From: Psychrobacter sp. BI730
Lineage (GTDB): Bacteria > Pseudomonadota > Gammaproteobacteria > Pseudomonadales > Moraxellaceae
NCBI RefSeq assembly: GCF_013414195.1
Contig: NZ_JAATTV010000002.1
Location: forward strand, 1 to 64,000
Direction: 5' to 3'
Length of the DNA: 64,000 bases
Shown: positions 26,794 to 36,462 of the stretch, in pieces
How the letters are laid out: the number at the start of each line of letters is the position of its first letter
Numbering within the stretch: position 1 is the first letter of the stretch
Made by a program: the position numbers and the translations under genes
Notes under the pieces: model-generated
Databases searched by the model: none
Told to the model about the DNA's origin: nothing
The model's input: the letters and a program-made list of their open reading frames with translations, nothing else

Positions 26794-26997
26794 ACGTATC
26801 ATCTAAGTATCTAACTATCTAAATAGCCCTAATAAATATCTCGATATCATCTGCGTAACATTCATTATGCTGAGCAACAAGTCCTATTTTTATTATCATT
26901 TTTAAAATAAGGACACACCTGGATAAGCCTGATATTATAAGAAATAACGGTACAAATCGTGTCGTTTAATTAACAAGTTTATATACAGGGATGTCAT

Positions 26998-27600
26998 ATG
27001 GAAAACGTCAACCAGGCGGAGTTTTGGCAACAGCGTTATGAGAAGAACAGCATCGGTTGGGATATGGGGCAGGTATCACCACCGCTCAAAGCTTATATTG
27101 ACCAGTTACCTGAGAGTGCAAAAAATCAGGCGATATTAGTGCCAGGTGCAGGTAATGCTTATGAAGTGGGCTACTTATATGAGCAAGGTTTTACCAATGT
27201 CACGCTGGTTGACTTTGCCCCTGCACCGATTGAGACGTTTGCAGAGCGCTATCCTGGTTTTCCTTCTGAACACCTGATCTGTGCGGATTTTTTTAGCTTG
27301 TCAGCTGAGCAACATCAATTTGATTGGATACTTGAGCAGACGTTTTTTTGCGCGATCAATCCATCGAGACGTGATGAATACGTGCAGCAGATGGCGAGGC
27401 TGTTAAAGCCACAAGGCAAATTAGTTGGGTTGTTGTTTGACACGGATTTTGGACGGGAAGAGCCACCGTTTGGCGGCAGCAAGGAAGATTACCAACAGCG
27501 TTTTCAAAGTCATTTTGATATCGATATTATGGAACCCAGCTATAATTCACATCCTGCGCGGCAGGGTAGTGAGCTATTTATAAAGCTGCAAGCAAAGTGA
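26998..27600 (+). CDS. TPMT-family S-adenosylmethionine methyltransferase
   Basis: The thiopurine/thiol methyltransferase fold is shown by FWQQRYEKNSIGWDMG at the N-terminus, AdoMet motif LVPGAGNAYEVGYLYEQGF, the acidic VTLVDF, and the later ILEQTFFCAINPS with GLLFDTDFG. The 200 residues fit the branch containing halide/thiol methyltransferases and bacterial Tpm. The substrate is not readable from sequence; thiols, selenium or tellurium species are the family options. Its 3' end overlaps the convergent HD gene by 23 bases. The ATG has CAGGGATGTC upstream as a modest ribosome binding site. Confidence 0.8.
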   Translation: MENVNQAEFWQQRYEKNSIGWDMGQVSPPLKAYIDQLPESAKNQAILVPGAGNAYEVGYLYEQGFTNVTLVDFAPAPIETFAERYPGFPSEHLICADFFSLSAEQHQFDWILEQTFFCAINPSRRDEYVQQMARLLKPQGKLVGLLFDTDFGREEPPFGGSKEDYQQRFQSHFDIDIMEPSYNSHPARQGSELFIKLQAK

Positions 27601-28249
27601 GCTCGCGCTTGATATTATCTCGAGCTTGCGTTTCTAACTGATTATAGTAATGGTCAGTCAGATAGAGTTTGGGATGTGCTAGTAATCCTTGTAACACTGC
27701 AATGCGCCCATCACGGTAGTTGTCATCTGCGATATGCTTATATTCTTGACGTATTGCCTTTGCATACTGCTCATATGCAGTCCACGGCGCGCCCAAGATA
27801 CTTAAATCCATATCTAACAGATATGCCGCATCGTTATATTTGTCACTGGCTACCAACGTATCTATCTGATGATTAGCGGTCATCATAATGAGAGCGTGAA
27901 TCTGTTGGTATTGCTCTGGACTGAGATAAGGGCTCAAGGTATCTGTTGCAAATTCTGCACTTCTCAACTCGTTGTCGGAGCATGTTGGGTCGTATATCAC
28001 ATCATGATAGTACAGTGCCAATGCAATGATATGCGGCTCAGACAGATGGTGCTTAATACTTTCAAACTCTACCAATAACTGCTCAATGTGATTGAGTGTA
28101 TGATAAGCACGTTGTGGTTCGCCATAGTGCGTCACGATATCCTGCCACAGCCTATCTATTTGCTTTGGCGAGATAGCACTGGTCATAGCTGACAGATGCT
28201 GTGTAAAGCATTTGCCAAGCTCATCATGTTTATATGAGACAGTTTTCAT
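27578..28249 (-). CDS. Predicted HD-type metal-dependent phosphohydrolase
   Basis: The protein belongs to an uncharacterised HD-like family (COG4339 type). The metal motif is YHDVIYD near residues 80-86, with an upstream YHTLNHI that supplies a first His and a later MMTANHQ. The 223 residues are all helical. HD proteins hydrolyse phosphoester bonds, often of nucleotides; no substrate can be named. It converges with the methyltransferase (23-base overlap of the 3' ends) and starts 39 bases after oxyR ends, so it may be read through from oxyR. Confidence 0.75.
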   Translation of the reverse strand: MKTVSYKHDELGKCFTQHLSAMTSAISPKQIDRLWQDIVTHYGEPQRAYHTLNHIEQLLVEFESIKHHLSEPHIIALALYYHDVIYDPTCSDNELRSAEFATDTLSPYLSPEQYQQIHALIMMTANHQIDTLVASDKYNDAAYLLDMDLSILGAPWTAYEQYAKAIRQEYKHIADDNYRDGRIAVLQGLLAHPKLYLTDHYYNQLETQARDNIKRELTLLAAL

Positions 28250-28288
28250 ATGTCGTTTTTCACTATGACCGTGGTAAAAATGGTTTGA

Positions 28289-29200
28289 TTATTCTTTGTT
28301 AGCCACTGCATCTTTAAATGCTTTGTTGAATACATCACCCAGCAAGCTAACATCATCGACACGCGCATAGTTCAGACGGGTGACAAAGGCAATATGGCGA
28401 TGCGGCCCGTCTTCAGCCAATGGTATGGCGACGGCATTTTGGTTTTGCAGGTGTAGCTGATCGAGCGCCATTTCAGGTACTAGCGTCGTGCCCATATTGG
28501 CAAGCGCCATTTGAATCAAAGTATTTAGACTGGCATCTGAGAAGCTTGATTTCATTTGTGCACGGTCAAAATGACAGACAGACAGCGTCTGGTCGGTTAG
28601 GCAATGACCTTCACCAAGTAACATCAGGTTGGCAGTCGCCAGTTCATCAGCATTGATGGTATCAAGCTTGGCATGGATGTCGTCCTTTGGGAACACGGCA
28701 AAGAAGTCTTCACTCCAAAACTCAAAACTATGTAGCCCATCTACCGCATAAGGTAGCGCAATAATAGCGGTGTCGATATGACCGTAGCGTACCTGTTCAA
28801 GCAAACGCTCTGTCTGTTGTTCGACGATGGTCATGCGGAATTCTGGATACTGAGCACGCAGGGCTGGTAGAACCTTTGGCAGCAAGTAAGGTGCAATCGT
28901 CGGAATGATACCGACAGTCATAGGATAGGCAAGTGGCGTCTGATGGCTATGAGCACGTGTGGTCAAATCACTCACTTCAGAAAACACTCGCTGCGCCCGT
29001 GTGAGGATGTCTTGACCGATAGGGGTAATCAACACCTGCTTATTATTACGCTCAAAAATCTGAGTATCTAGCTGTTTTTCTAATTCTGCGATACCCAAAC
29101 TCAGTGCAGACTGCGAGATATTGCAATCTTCTGCTGCACGTTTAAAATGACGATGTTTGGCGACGGCTAGGGCAAACTCAAGTTGTCGTAAAGTAATCAT
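28289..29200 (-). CDS. oxyR: OxyR, peroxide-sensing LysR regulator
   Basis: The N-terminal winged helix (1-60, QSALSLGIAELEKQL) is followed by the LysR effector domain. The diagnostic feature is GEGHCLTDQTLSVC: Cys 200 and Cys 209 are spaced exactly as C199/C208 of E. coli OxyR, which form the peroxide-induced disulfide. The 303 residues are normal length. It is divergent from ahpC, its classic target, with a 268-base shared control region, which strongly supports the name. Confidence 0.93.
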   Translation of the reverse strand: MITLRQLEFALAVAKHRHFKRAAEDCNISQSALSLGIAELEKQLDTQIFERNNKQVLITPIGQDILTRAQRVFSEVSDLTTRAHSHQTPLAYPMTVGIIPTIAPYLLPKVLPALRAQYPEFRMTIVEQQTERLLEQVRYGHIDTAIIALPYAVDGLHSFEFWSEDFFAVFPKDDIHAKLDTINADELATANLMLLGEGHCLTDQTLSVCHFDRAQMKSSFSDASLNTLIQMALANMGTTLVPEMALDQLHLQNQNAVAIPLAEDGPHRHIAFVTRLNYARVDDVSLLGDVFNKAFKDAVANKE

Positions 29201-29468
29201 AAAACCTCTCTGTTAGTGGGTTTTTAATGCAATTTATTATGTTTGGTCAACCTTTATAAGGTAGCAAATCACCAATTAAGCACCAATGATAAAATGTAGA
29301 GATAATAGTTTAACAAGTTTAATAAAACAAAACATCACATTAAAAACTTTTAACTGGATTAACCGTAGAATTCGCGTATAGTTTGTCAGGTAGCCCAGAG
29401 AGCTAGAGGGCTAATTGAAAAAACCATATAAATAATTTCCAATTTACTTAACTATAGAGGAGCCAACC
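29201..29468. promoter_or_regulatory. oxyR-ahpC divergent control region
   Basis: This 268-base AT-rich spacer carries both promoters. A TATAGT at 29377-29382, about 80 bases before ahpC, is a fair -10 element. Scattered ATAG/CTAT-like half sites (for example ATAGTTTAACAAG near 29304) could bind OxyR, but no full four-part OxyR site can be called by eye. Confidence 0.5.
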
Positions 29469-30035
29469 ATGGCGTCTATCATCAATCAAGAAATCCCAGA
29501 ATTTTCAGCAGATGCATACGTAAACGGTGAGTTCAAAACCATCACTTCAGAAGACGTAAAAGGCAACTGGGCGATTTTCCTATTTTATCCAGCTGATTTC
29601 ACGTTCGTTTGCCCAACTGAGCTAGAAGACATGGCCGCTCATTATGACGAGCTAAAAGGTCTTGGTGTTGAAGTATACTCAGTATCTACTGACACGCATT
29701 TCACGCACAAAGCATGGCATGATTCTTCAGAAGCTATCGGTAAAGTACAATACCCAATGATCGGCGATCCTACTGGTAAAATCACTCGTGGCTTCAACGT
29801 CATGATTGAAGAAGCAGGCTTGGCTGAGCGCGGTACGTTCTTAGTAGATCCTGATGGCTTGATCCAAGTCGCTGAAATCCATGCTGGCGGTATCGGCCGT
29901 AGTGCAAAAGATATGCTACGTAAAGTGAAAGCAGCACAGTATGTTCGTGAAAACGACGGCGAAGTTTGCCCAGCAGCTTGGGAACAAGGCGGCGACACAT
30001 TGAAGCCAAGTCTTGACCTAGTTGGTAAAATCTAA
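29469..30035 (+). CDS. ahpC: AhpC, alkyl hydroperoxide reductase peroxiredoxin
   Basis: This typical two-cysteine peroxiredoxin reduces H2O2 and organic peroxides. The peroxidatic Cys 48 lies in DFTFVCPTE and the resolving Cys 167 in DGEVCPAAW; the catalytic Thr and the GGIGRS loop are present. The 188 residues are standard. GAGGAG sits 6 bases before the ATG. It is divergent from oxyR and followed by a terminator; its reductase partner ahpF is a separate unit 850 bases on. Confidence 0.97.
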   Translation: MASIINQEIPEFSADAYVNGEFKTITSEDVKGNWAIFLFYPADFTFVCPTELEDMAAHYDELKGLGVEVYSVSTDTHFTHKAWHDSSEAIGKVQYPMIGDPTGKITRGFNVMIEEAGLAERGTFLVDPDGLIQVAEIHAGGIGRSAKDMLRKVKAAQYVRENDGEVCPAAWEQGGDTLKPSLDLVGKI

Positions 30036-30105
30036 GTAGATATTTCATACTTAGATAAAAGTAGCGCTGTATCTTAAACGTCTGATTTAAGTCAGTGCTA
30101 CAAAT

Positions 30106-30141
30106 AAAGACCCCATTAACATAAGTTGATGGGGTCTTTTT
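30106..30141 (+). terminator. Intrinsic terminator of ahpC
   Basis: AAAGACCCCAT (30108-30116 core) pairs with ATGGGGTCTTT (30129 on), followed by T-run. Confidence 0.9.
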
Positions 30142-30204
30142 ACGTCTTAAGCATAGATATTGTTAGTATTATTTTTCAGCATATCTCTAAGTATAGACGC
30201 AATA

Positions 30205-30453
30205 TTAAGCGCGAGACTGTGCTTTATTTTTATCAATGGTTTTATAGATCTCGTCCTTAAGCTGTAGCTTTCGTCGTTTCATCTGTTCGATTTCTTCGTC
30301 GCGACTGGCATGCTTGACCACATCGTTTTCAAGCTTATTAATTTGCCTATCTAGAGTCGTATGCTCGTCAAAGATACTCGCAAAATGCGTGTCCTTTTGT
30401 TTTAACTCATCGATAATATCACTGTGATCTTGCCATGTGTCTGTCATTGTCAT
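30205..30453 (-). CDS. DUF465/YdcH-like small coiled-coil protein
   Basis: An 82-residue helical protein with the DUF465 pattern: FDEHTTLDRQINKLEND, then an EIEQMKRRKLQLKDEI helix. It likely forms a short antiparallel coiled coil; the family has no firm function. AAGGATGACAAC precedes the ATG. It sits alone on the minus strand between ahpC and ahpF. Confidence 0.8.
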   Translation of the reverse strand: MTMTDTWQDHSDIIDELKQKDTHFASIFDEHTTLDRQINKLENDVVKHASRDEEIEQMKRRKLQLKDEIYKTIDKNKAQSRA

Positions 30454-30892
30454 GTTGTCATCCTTGTTATTTAGTGCAAGCTTAGAATAAGCGTAAGCAC
30501 GTTATGGTTAAGACGCTTATGATGGTGAGACTTTTTTTGGAAGGGGTGAAAGTTTAATGGTAATAAAGGTAGTTACTTCACGATATTGATAATGCATATT
30601 GCTATCCATACCATTCGATTGTAGCGAAAAAATAGACCATGTACCATCACTATCATTTGTTTGTGTATTTGTATTTAATTATTTAAAGCAATAAACGATT
30701 AGTTTTATAAAACATAAAGTTTGAGTTTCTCAGCTTGCCGAAACTCGCTAAACGCTTGATAATAGACACATCAAAGGGCAAGAGCCCACTATATATAACC
30801 TTTTATACAAAATTATCAACACCAACTATTTCATATTTAGACGCGTAGCATGACAGCTGCCGTTACATATTCAGTCATAATGAGGAACAAAC
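30454..30892. promoter_or_regulatory. Spacer upstream of ahpF
   Basis: 439 AT-rich bases shared by the divergent YdcH-like gene and ahpF. It holds one exact 7-base stem (GAGTTTC/GAAACTC, 30723-30746) without T-run and, just downstream, GATAATAGACACATC, which resembles half of an OxyR site. No coding region was seen. OxyR control of ahpF is expected but not demonstrated. Confidence 0.45.
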
Positions 30893-32470
30893 ATGATAGA
30901 TCAAAATTTATTAGATGCCGTTAAGAGCTATAGCGAAAACATGACACGTCCAATTACCTTTGTATTGGGTAATGGTACGCATGCGAAACGTGCAGAATTG
31001 GTAGATTTTTTGACCAAGATTGCTGGAACAACAGACAAAATCAACTTCGATGCAGAAGCAACTGACGATAGTTTGCCAAGTGCGATTAGTTTTAAAGTAG
31101 TCAGTCACATTGATGGCGCATCAAACGACACTGGTATCGTATTCAGCGGTATCCCAGGTGGTCATGAATTTACGTCATTGATTTTGGCGATTCTGCAAGC
31201 GGGTGGTCATACGCTAAAGTTGGATGAAGGTATCCAAAAGCTAGTTAAGCGCTTTAATAAGCCGCTACAGTTCCAGACCTACGTGTCATTGTCATGCCAT
31301 AGCTGCCCAGAAGTCGTTCAAGCATTGAACCAATTCGCGCTATTAAACGATGGTATCAGCAATGAAATGATTGATGGTGCATTGTTCCAAGAGCAAGTAG
31401 AAGCGAATAAAATCCAAGGTGTACCAGCTGTATTTTTGAACGGTAAACCATTTGCTAACGGCTTAATCGACACTGCTAAATTGATCGGAAAATTGCAAGA
31501 GCAGTTCCCTGATCTGTTGTCAGAAGTAGAAGACGATGCTGAGCAATTAGAGCAGCAAGACGTTACTATCATTGGTGCTGGCCCTGCAGGTGTGGCTGCT
31601 GCCATCTATACAGCGCGTAAAGGCTTAAAAGTTACAATGGTCGCTGACCGTATCGGTGGACAGGTAAAAGATACGCAAGACATTGAGAACTTGATTTCAG
31701 TACCGCTAACCAACGGTACAGATTTATCGACCAACTTTGTCAAGCACTTGGCCGAATACAACATCACGCTAAAAGAGCATGTGAGCGTTAAAGAAATCGG
31801 CGAGACTGAAGAAGAGAACTACAGTATCCATCTAAATACTGGTGAGACGTTCGAGACTCGTAGTATTATCTTGGCGACAGGTGCTCAGTGGAGAAAGCTT
31901 GGCGTACCGGGTGAAGAAGAAAATATCGGTAAAGGTGTGGCTTTCTGTGCGCATTGTGATGGTCCATTCTTTAAAGGTAAAGACATCTCAGTGATCGGCG
32001 GTGGTAACTCAGGCGTGGAAGCAGCACTAGATTTGGCAGGTATCGTCAATCACGTTACTGTACTCGAGTTCGCTGACGAGTTAAAAGCTGACCAAGTACT
32101 GATCAACAAAGCTAAAGAAAAAACCAACATCGAGTTTATTACGGGTGCAGCGACGCAAGAGATCAAAGCGACTGATGGCAAAGTATCGTCTATCGTCTAC
32201 CAAGATCGCAGCACAGGTGAGACTCATGAGCGTGATTTATCAGGGGTGTTTGTACAGATTGGTTTAGTGCCAAACACTGGATTCATCAAAGGCTTCGTTG
32301 ATCTAAACCGCTTTGGTGAGATCGAAATCGATGAGCGCTGCCGTACAGATCGTAAAGGTATCTTTGCTTGTGGTGACGTAACCACCGTACCATTTAAGCA
32401 GATTAACATTGCGATGGGTGAAGGTAGTAAAGCAGCATTGTCAGCCTTTGAATACCTAGTCATGCAGTAA
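30893..32470 (+). CDS. ahpF: AhpF, NADH-dependent peroxiredoxin reductase
   Basis: This flavoprotein transfers electrons from NADH to AhpC. The tandem thioredoxin-fold N-terminal domain has active-site CHSC at Cys 135/138. The FAD-binding loop is IGAGPAGVAAAIY near residue 226, the second redox pair is FCAHC with Cys 352/355, the NAD(P) loop is VIGGGNSGVEAA, and the C-terminal FAD motif is GIFACGDVT. The 525 residues match AhpF rather than thioredoxin reductase (about 320). GAGGAACAAAC precedes the ATG. It is monocistronic with its own terminator. Confidence 0.96.
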   Translation: MIDQNLLDAVKSYSENMTRPITFVLGNGTHAKRAELVDFLTKIAGTTDKINFDAEATDDSLPSAISFKVVSHIDGASNDTGIVFSGIPGGHEFTSLILAILQAGGHTLKLDEGIQKLVKRFNKPLQFQTYVSLSCHSCPEVVQALNQFALLNDGISNEMIDGALFQEQVEANKIQGVPAVFLNGKPFANGLIDTAKLIGKLQEQFPDLLSEVEDDAEQLEQQDVTIIGAGPAGVAAAIYTARKGLKVTMVADRIGGQVKDTQDIENLISVPLTNGTDLSTNFVKHLAEYNITLKEHVSVKEIGETEEENYSIHLNTGETFETRSIILATGAQWRKLGVPGEEENIGKGVAFCAHCDGPFFKGKDISVIGGGNSGVEAALDLAGIVNHVTVLEFADELKADQVLINKAKEKTNIEFITGAATQEIKATDGKVSSIVYQDRSTGETHERDLSGVFVQIGLVPNTGFIKGFVDLNRFGEIEIDERCRTDRKGIFACGDVTTVPFKQINIAMGEGSKAALSAFEYLVMQ

Positions 32471-32497
32471 GCTGTTCAGTTTAGTTTCAGTATAAAA

Positions 32498-32524
32498 GGC
32501 CACCTCGGTTGAGGTGGTTTTTTT
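32498..32524 (+). terminator. Intrinsic terminator of ahpF
   Basis: CCACCTC (32500-32506) pairs with GAGGTGG (32511-32517) around GGTT, followed by seven T. Confidence 0.9.
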
Positions 32525-32729
32525 ATGCTATCGCATAAATACGTCTCTATAGAACAAACCCTAATATTTAAGGAATAGCCATTTGTGTGAGCCAATAACC
32601 CGATTTCACTCAGAAAATATCAGTATTTACGTTACAAATTCGACATTTGCATTACAAACTCGTGTTGTTGATGCAATAATGTATGCAATAAAACCTATCA
32701 TAGCGTCATGAACTATAAGGAAAGTAGGC

Positions 32730-34178
32730 ATGGAATACATTGAAGATTTTTTCGCCCTAATCGGGGATCTAACGTGGGGCTGGGCGCTCGTGCCTATGCT
32801 AATTATCTTTGGTTTATTATTTACCATCGTAGGTAGGTTCGCTCAGTTTAGATATTTTAAACGTATGTTCCGTGTGTTCAAAACGGATGAGGTAGGAGAC
32901 GACGGAATCTCTGCCCGTCAGGCGTTGCTCGTTTCTATCGGTGGACGTGTAGGCGGCGGTAACATTGCTGGTGTTGCGGTTGCAATCTCTTTAGGGGGGC
33001 CGGGAGCGGTATTCTGGATGTGGGTTGTGGCCTTAATTGGCATGATGACCAGCATTGTTGAGTGTAGCTTAGCCCAGCTTTACAAGCGTAGAGACAATGA
33101 TGGTAACTTTCGCGGTGGCCCTGCGACCTATATTTTACATGGGTTAGGTAAAGACTATCGCTGGCTTGCTGTTATTTATGCGATCTCGCTACTACTGTCT
33201 TTTTCTATCGGGTTTGTGGCGTTCCAAGGCAACACGGTAGCAGGCTCAGCGCTTGAAAGCTTTGGGATTGATCGCTGGATAACGGGTGTAGTACTGGTAA
33301 TTGCAGGTGGATTTATTGTCTTTGGCGGTATTCAGCGCATTGCAAAAGTAGCCGACGTTGTCATTCCCGTTATGGCATTAATCTATATCAGTATGGCACT
33401 TATTATTATTGCATTTAACTTTACAGAACTGCCTGCACTGATGGTAATGATTGTTAAAAATGCTTTTGGCATTGAATCTGTCGTGGGCGGTGGTATTGGT
33501 GTGGCGATTGAGCAAGGCATGAAGCGTGGTTTATTCTCTAATGAAGCAGGTTTGGGTTCTGCACCTAATATTGCTGCCACTGCTTACGCTACTCATCCTG
33601 TTAGTCAAGGTATCTCGCAGTCACTGTCTGTGTTTATTGATACGATAATCGTATGTAGTGCCACCGCATTTATGATTTTACTGAGCGGCGTGTATCAACC
33701 AGGTGCTGAAGTCGATGGTATTGTACTGGCACAGCAGGCGCTAACGACCCAGCTTGGGGATTGGGCGCAGTATATTCTCACCATATCGATATTGTTATTT
33801 GCCCTAAGCTCTATCATGTATAACTATTATATGGGTGAAAATGCCATTAATTTCTTGATCAAAAAGAATATCAAAATGGCGACTCTGATTTTGCGAATTG
33901 TGGTGATTGCGGTATTATTCTTGGGCGCAGTGGCTCCTGCAGCAACCGCAGTGTTCTTCTTTGCTGATCCGTTGATGGGCGTGCTAGCGCTAGCAAACTT
34001 ATTGGCCTTGATAATGTTATTTCCGCGAGCTAAGCGTCTACTTGACGACTTTGCAAGTCAGTTAAGATCAGGGGTTAAAGAGCCGTTGTTCGATGCGCAA
34101 GAGTATGAAAAGTTGGATCTCGATTTGAGCGCATGGGGTAAAAAAGCAGTAAAAGAGGCATTAGAGCAAAAGCAGTAA
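32730..34178 (+). CDS. Sodium:alanine symporter (AGCS family)
   Basis: This inner-membrane carrier imports alanine or glycine with sodium. About ten hydrophobic helices are visible. Family words include the GGRVGGGNIAGVAVAISLGGPGAVFWMW signature region (about 71-98), the GGPATYIL stretch and RGLFSNEAGLGSAPNIAATA (about 270-289). The 482 residues are typical. AAGGAAAGTAGGC precedes the ATG. It is a single-gene unit with a terminator right after. Confidence 0.93.
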   Translation: MEYIEDFFALIGDLTWGWALVPMLIIFGLLFTIVGRFAQFRYFKRMFRVFKTDEVGDDGISARQALLVSIGGRVGGGNIAGVAVAISLGGPGAVFWMWVVALIGMMTSIVECSLAQLYKRRDNDGNFRGGPATYILHGLGKDYRWLAVIYAISLLLSFSIGFVAFQGNTVAGSALESFGIDRWITGVVLVIAGGFIVFGGIQRIAKVADVVIPVMALIYISMALIIIAFNFTELPALMVMIVKNAFGIESVVGGGIGVAIEQGMKRGLFSNEAGLGSAPNIAATAYATHPVSQGISQSLSVFIDTIIVCSATAFMILLSGVYQPGAEVDGIVLAQQALTTQLGDWAQYILTISILLFALSSIMYNYYMGENAINFLIKKNIKMATLILRIVVIAVLFLGAVAPAATAVFFFADPLMGVLALANLLALIMLFPRAKRLLDDFASQLRSGVKEPLFDAQEYEKLDLDLSAWGKKAVKEALEQKQ

Positions 34179-34205
34179 AACGTTATGCTCGAAGTCTTAT
34201 CAAAC

Positions 34206-34241
34206 AAAAAACCACTTTAGCTAAGCTGAAGTGGTTTTTTT
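34206..34241 (+). terminator. Intrinsic terminator of the alanine symporter gene
   Basis: AAAAACCACTT pairs with AAGTGGTTTTTT, inner loop TAGCTAAGCTG. A-runs on the left could also serve the convergent glutathione-transferase gene. Confidence 0.88.
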
Positions 34242-34261
34242 ATGCAAGATACTATTTATGC

Positions 34262-35023
34262 CTAAAATGAATGGTTATTCGCCAATACGCCAGCTATCGA
34301 CATGATCTCGCCTGCTTCATCTTCTTCAATAATTCGAGTCTCTGTCAGTGCTGATTGTTGCCACGCCTGTATGTGTGGATGATTTAACATGGTTTGGCAA
34401 TACTGCTCGGTCAGTGGCCGCAAAGAAATATCAGACGCATCAGCATAAGTCTGTAATCGCAGCATCACTGGAGCGAAGAATACATCAGCTGCTGTGAAAC
34501 CTCCGAATAAGAAACTGTCTGCTGAGCGACTTTTTAAACAATCGGCAAAGATGTCTTCGATACGAGTGATATCTGCTAAGCAAGCGCTACTTGGTTGTAT
34601 CTTAGCCGTTGCTCGTATATTCATCGGCATCTCGTTACGAATACCTGTCAGTCCTGAATGCATCTCAGCCACGATGCTTTGGCAATAGGCGCTATTTATT
34701 CTACTTTGATTACTATTGCGTTTTTCAGCGTTAGATTTATCAGTGCCTGTCCAAATATCAATATCCGTAAAGTACTCATTAACATGCATAGCAATCGCTA
34801 AGGTGTCCCAAACGGTTACTTTATTATTATCTTCACCATAGACTAAAATAGGCACTTTACCCGTTGGTGAATGCGCTTCGAGCGTTGGACGTGCTGATGG
34901 ATGAAACAACTCAACAAGCTGCTCATCAAAATCAACATTGAACGCTTTAAGCAATAGCCATGCTCGTAGCGACCAAGATGAGTAGTTTCTATTCCCAATA
35001 ATTAATAACGGTTTTTCCATCAT
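34262..35023 (-). CDS. Glutathione S-transferase family protein
   Basis: The N-terminal thioredoxin-like domain begins IGNRNYSSWSLRAWL, where the SSWS serines are candidate activating residues as in zeta-like bacterial GSTs, and includes HSPTGKVPIL with the cis-proline before the glutathione-binding turn. The helical C-terminal domain covers about 95-240 and is followed by a short tail. At 253 residues it is a little longer than common. Two tandem ATG codons (35023 and 35020) are possible starts. The substrate is unknown. It is a monocistronic unit convergent with the alanine symporter. Confidence 0.85.
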   Translation of the reverse strand: MMEKPLLIIGNRNYSSWSLRAWLLLKAFNVDFDEQLVELFHPSARPTLEAHSPTGKVPILVYGEDNNKVTVWDTLAIAMHVNEYFTDIDIWTGTDKSNAEKRNSNQSRINSAYCQSIVAEMHSGLTGIRNEMPMNIRATAKIQPSSACLADITRIEDIFADCLKSRSADSFLFGGFTAADVFFAPVMLRLQTYADASDISLRPLTEQYCQTMLNHPHIQAWQQSALTETRIIEEDEAGEIMSIAGVLANNHSF

Positions 35024-35127
35024 AGAGTCCTATTAAGCGATAACAGTAGCATTTTATTATGTACTCAATGTTGAGCATTGACCAGTCTATAACCCGAGTC
35101 ATATTTCTATCATTTAAATTATATTTC

Positions 35128-35178
35128 AAAAAAATGCCCATCTAATGTTTGGAAGGGCGCTTATTTAGACGGGCATTT
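35128..35178 (-). terminator. Intrinsic terminator of the BASS transporter gene
   Basis: The arms 35132-35145 and 35165-35178 pair at 13 of 14 positions (AAATGCCC core); read on the minus strand they are followed by a run of seven T. Confidence 0.85.
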
Positions 35179-35217
35179 ATTTAGAAGTGCGCTTTTTATT
35201 TCTCGTACTTACTACAA

Positions 35218-36075
35218 TCAGTTCTTATTTTTGATTAGGAAAATAACAGGCAGCGCAACGACATACATCAGCACACCGTACAAAGCAGCAGGCAGCGCAA
35301 TAACGGGCAGTGTGCTCACACCCATGATGATAGGGGCTAAGGTAATAGCCGTCGTACTATTTTGGATACTGGTTTCTATCGAGATGGTTTTGGTATCAAA
35401 CCAGCTAAGCTTTAGGACTCTAGAGATTAGGATGCTAATAGCAAATAAAATAGCAATGATAAAGATAAGTTCTAAACCAATTTGAGTGAACTGTGATTGT
35501 AGTAGTTGCCAGTTAGAGGCAATAGCAGCAAAGACAATTAGTACAAAAAATATACTAGCCAAGCCGTTTAGAAGACTGCTGCGACGTACTATAAAGTCAG
35601 TAAATTTGTGGCGAGCAAGCATACCAAGAGACACTGGCAATGTGGTCAATAAGAACATGACTAGGCCAATCTTTATCGCGCTAATAGAGTTCGCCTGATC
35701 TTTCATGAAATGATCAAAAGCCAACGTGATTAAGATAGGCAATGTAATGACCGATAGTATGCTGACCACACCAGTCAACGCGATAGAGAGAGCGACATTT
35801 CCTTTGGCATAGTAGGTCAACATGTTGCTAGTGACGCCGCCGGGGCAAAAGCTAATCAGCATAATCCCAAAAGCAATCGCTGGTGGCGGAGCCGTCACTA
35901 GCACGACTGCTAGCGCAACCAACGGTACCAATACAACTTGATTGATTAAGCCGACACAGAACGCTTTTGGATATTTGGCAATGACCTTAAAATCACTAAG
36001 TTTTAGCCCTGCTCCTAGAGTGAACATAATGTAGGCAAGGGCTAGTGGCAGTAATGCTAGCGCGGTATTATTCAT
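35218..36075 (-). CDS. Bile acid:sodium symporter family (BASS) transporter
   Basis: This inner-membrane protein has about nine to ten helices over 285 residues. Family signatures are MFTLGAGLKLSDFK near the N-terminus, the ISFCPGGVTSNMLTYYAKGNVALS crossover region (about 97-120), and SIETSIQNSTTAITLAP (about 230-246) with the polar sodium-site residues. Bacterial members carry keto acids, pantoate and other small acids with sodium; the substrate cannot be told. ATG 36075 is preferred to TTG 36078, with AAGGA nine bases upstream. Confidence 0.9.
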   Translation of the reverse strand: MNNTALALLPLALAYIMFTLGAGLKLSDFKVIAKYPKAFCVGLINQVVLVPLVALAVVLVTAPPPAIAFGIMLISFCPGGVTSNMLTYYAKGNVALSIALTGVVSILSVITLPILITLAFDHFMKDQANSISAIKIGLVMFLLTTLPVSLGMLARHKFTDFIVRRSSLLNGLASIFFVLIVFAAIASNWQLLQSQFTQIGLELIFIIAILFAISILISRVLKLSWFDTKTISIETSIQNSTTAITLAPIIMGVSTLPVIALPAALYGVLMYVVALPVIFLIKNKN

Positions 36076-36462
36076 CAAACATTCCTTGTAAAACTAAATG
36101 CCATATCAAGATGGCGTTTTGAAAGTAAATAGCAGCGGGGCAACCTTGGTCACTATACAGCTGCTCACATTCCATGTGTTTAGGTATTTAATCGTCTAGC
36201 TATTTAGGTGTCTTAACCACTAAGCTAGCTCATGCATATCAAATGATAATAGCGGTATTACGCTCGTATAGTAACCCACTTGTAGTTACTATTGAGGTTG
36301 GTCGAGGTTGTTGGAAGCTATCGGGAAATGATCGGGTAGTAACTAGGCAGTGATTGGGCTGTTTGTGGCTAATAAAACTTTGAGAATAATGACAAGCGCA
36401 GTAAAAAGCCCACAAGATTCTGTGGGCTAAATACGCTAACTTTCTAGTCTATTTATGCTGCA
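36076..36462. other. Intergenic stretch before the BASS transporter gene
   Basis: 387 bases containing the terminator of the neighbouring DUF442 gene at 36403-36428 and presumably the BASS promoter nearer 36100-36200. Otherwise I see nothing: no ORF with a ribosome binding site and no clear repeat. Confidence 0.6.
36403..36428 (-). terminator. Intrinsic terminator of the DUF442 pair
   Basis: AGCCCACA (36407-36414) pairs with TGTGGGCT (36421-36428); on the minus strand a T-run follows. Confidence 0.85.
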
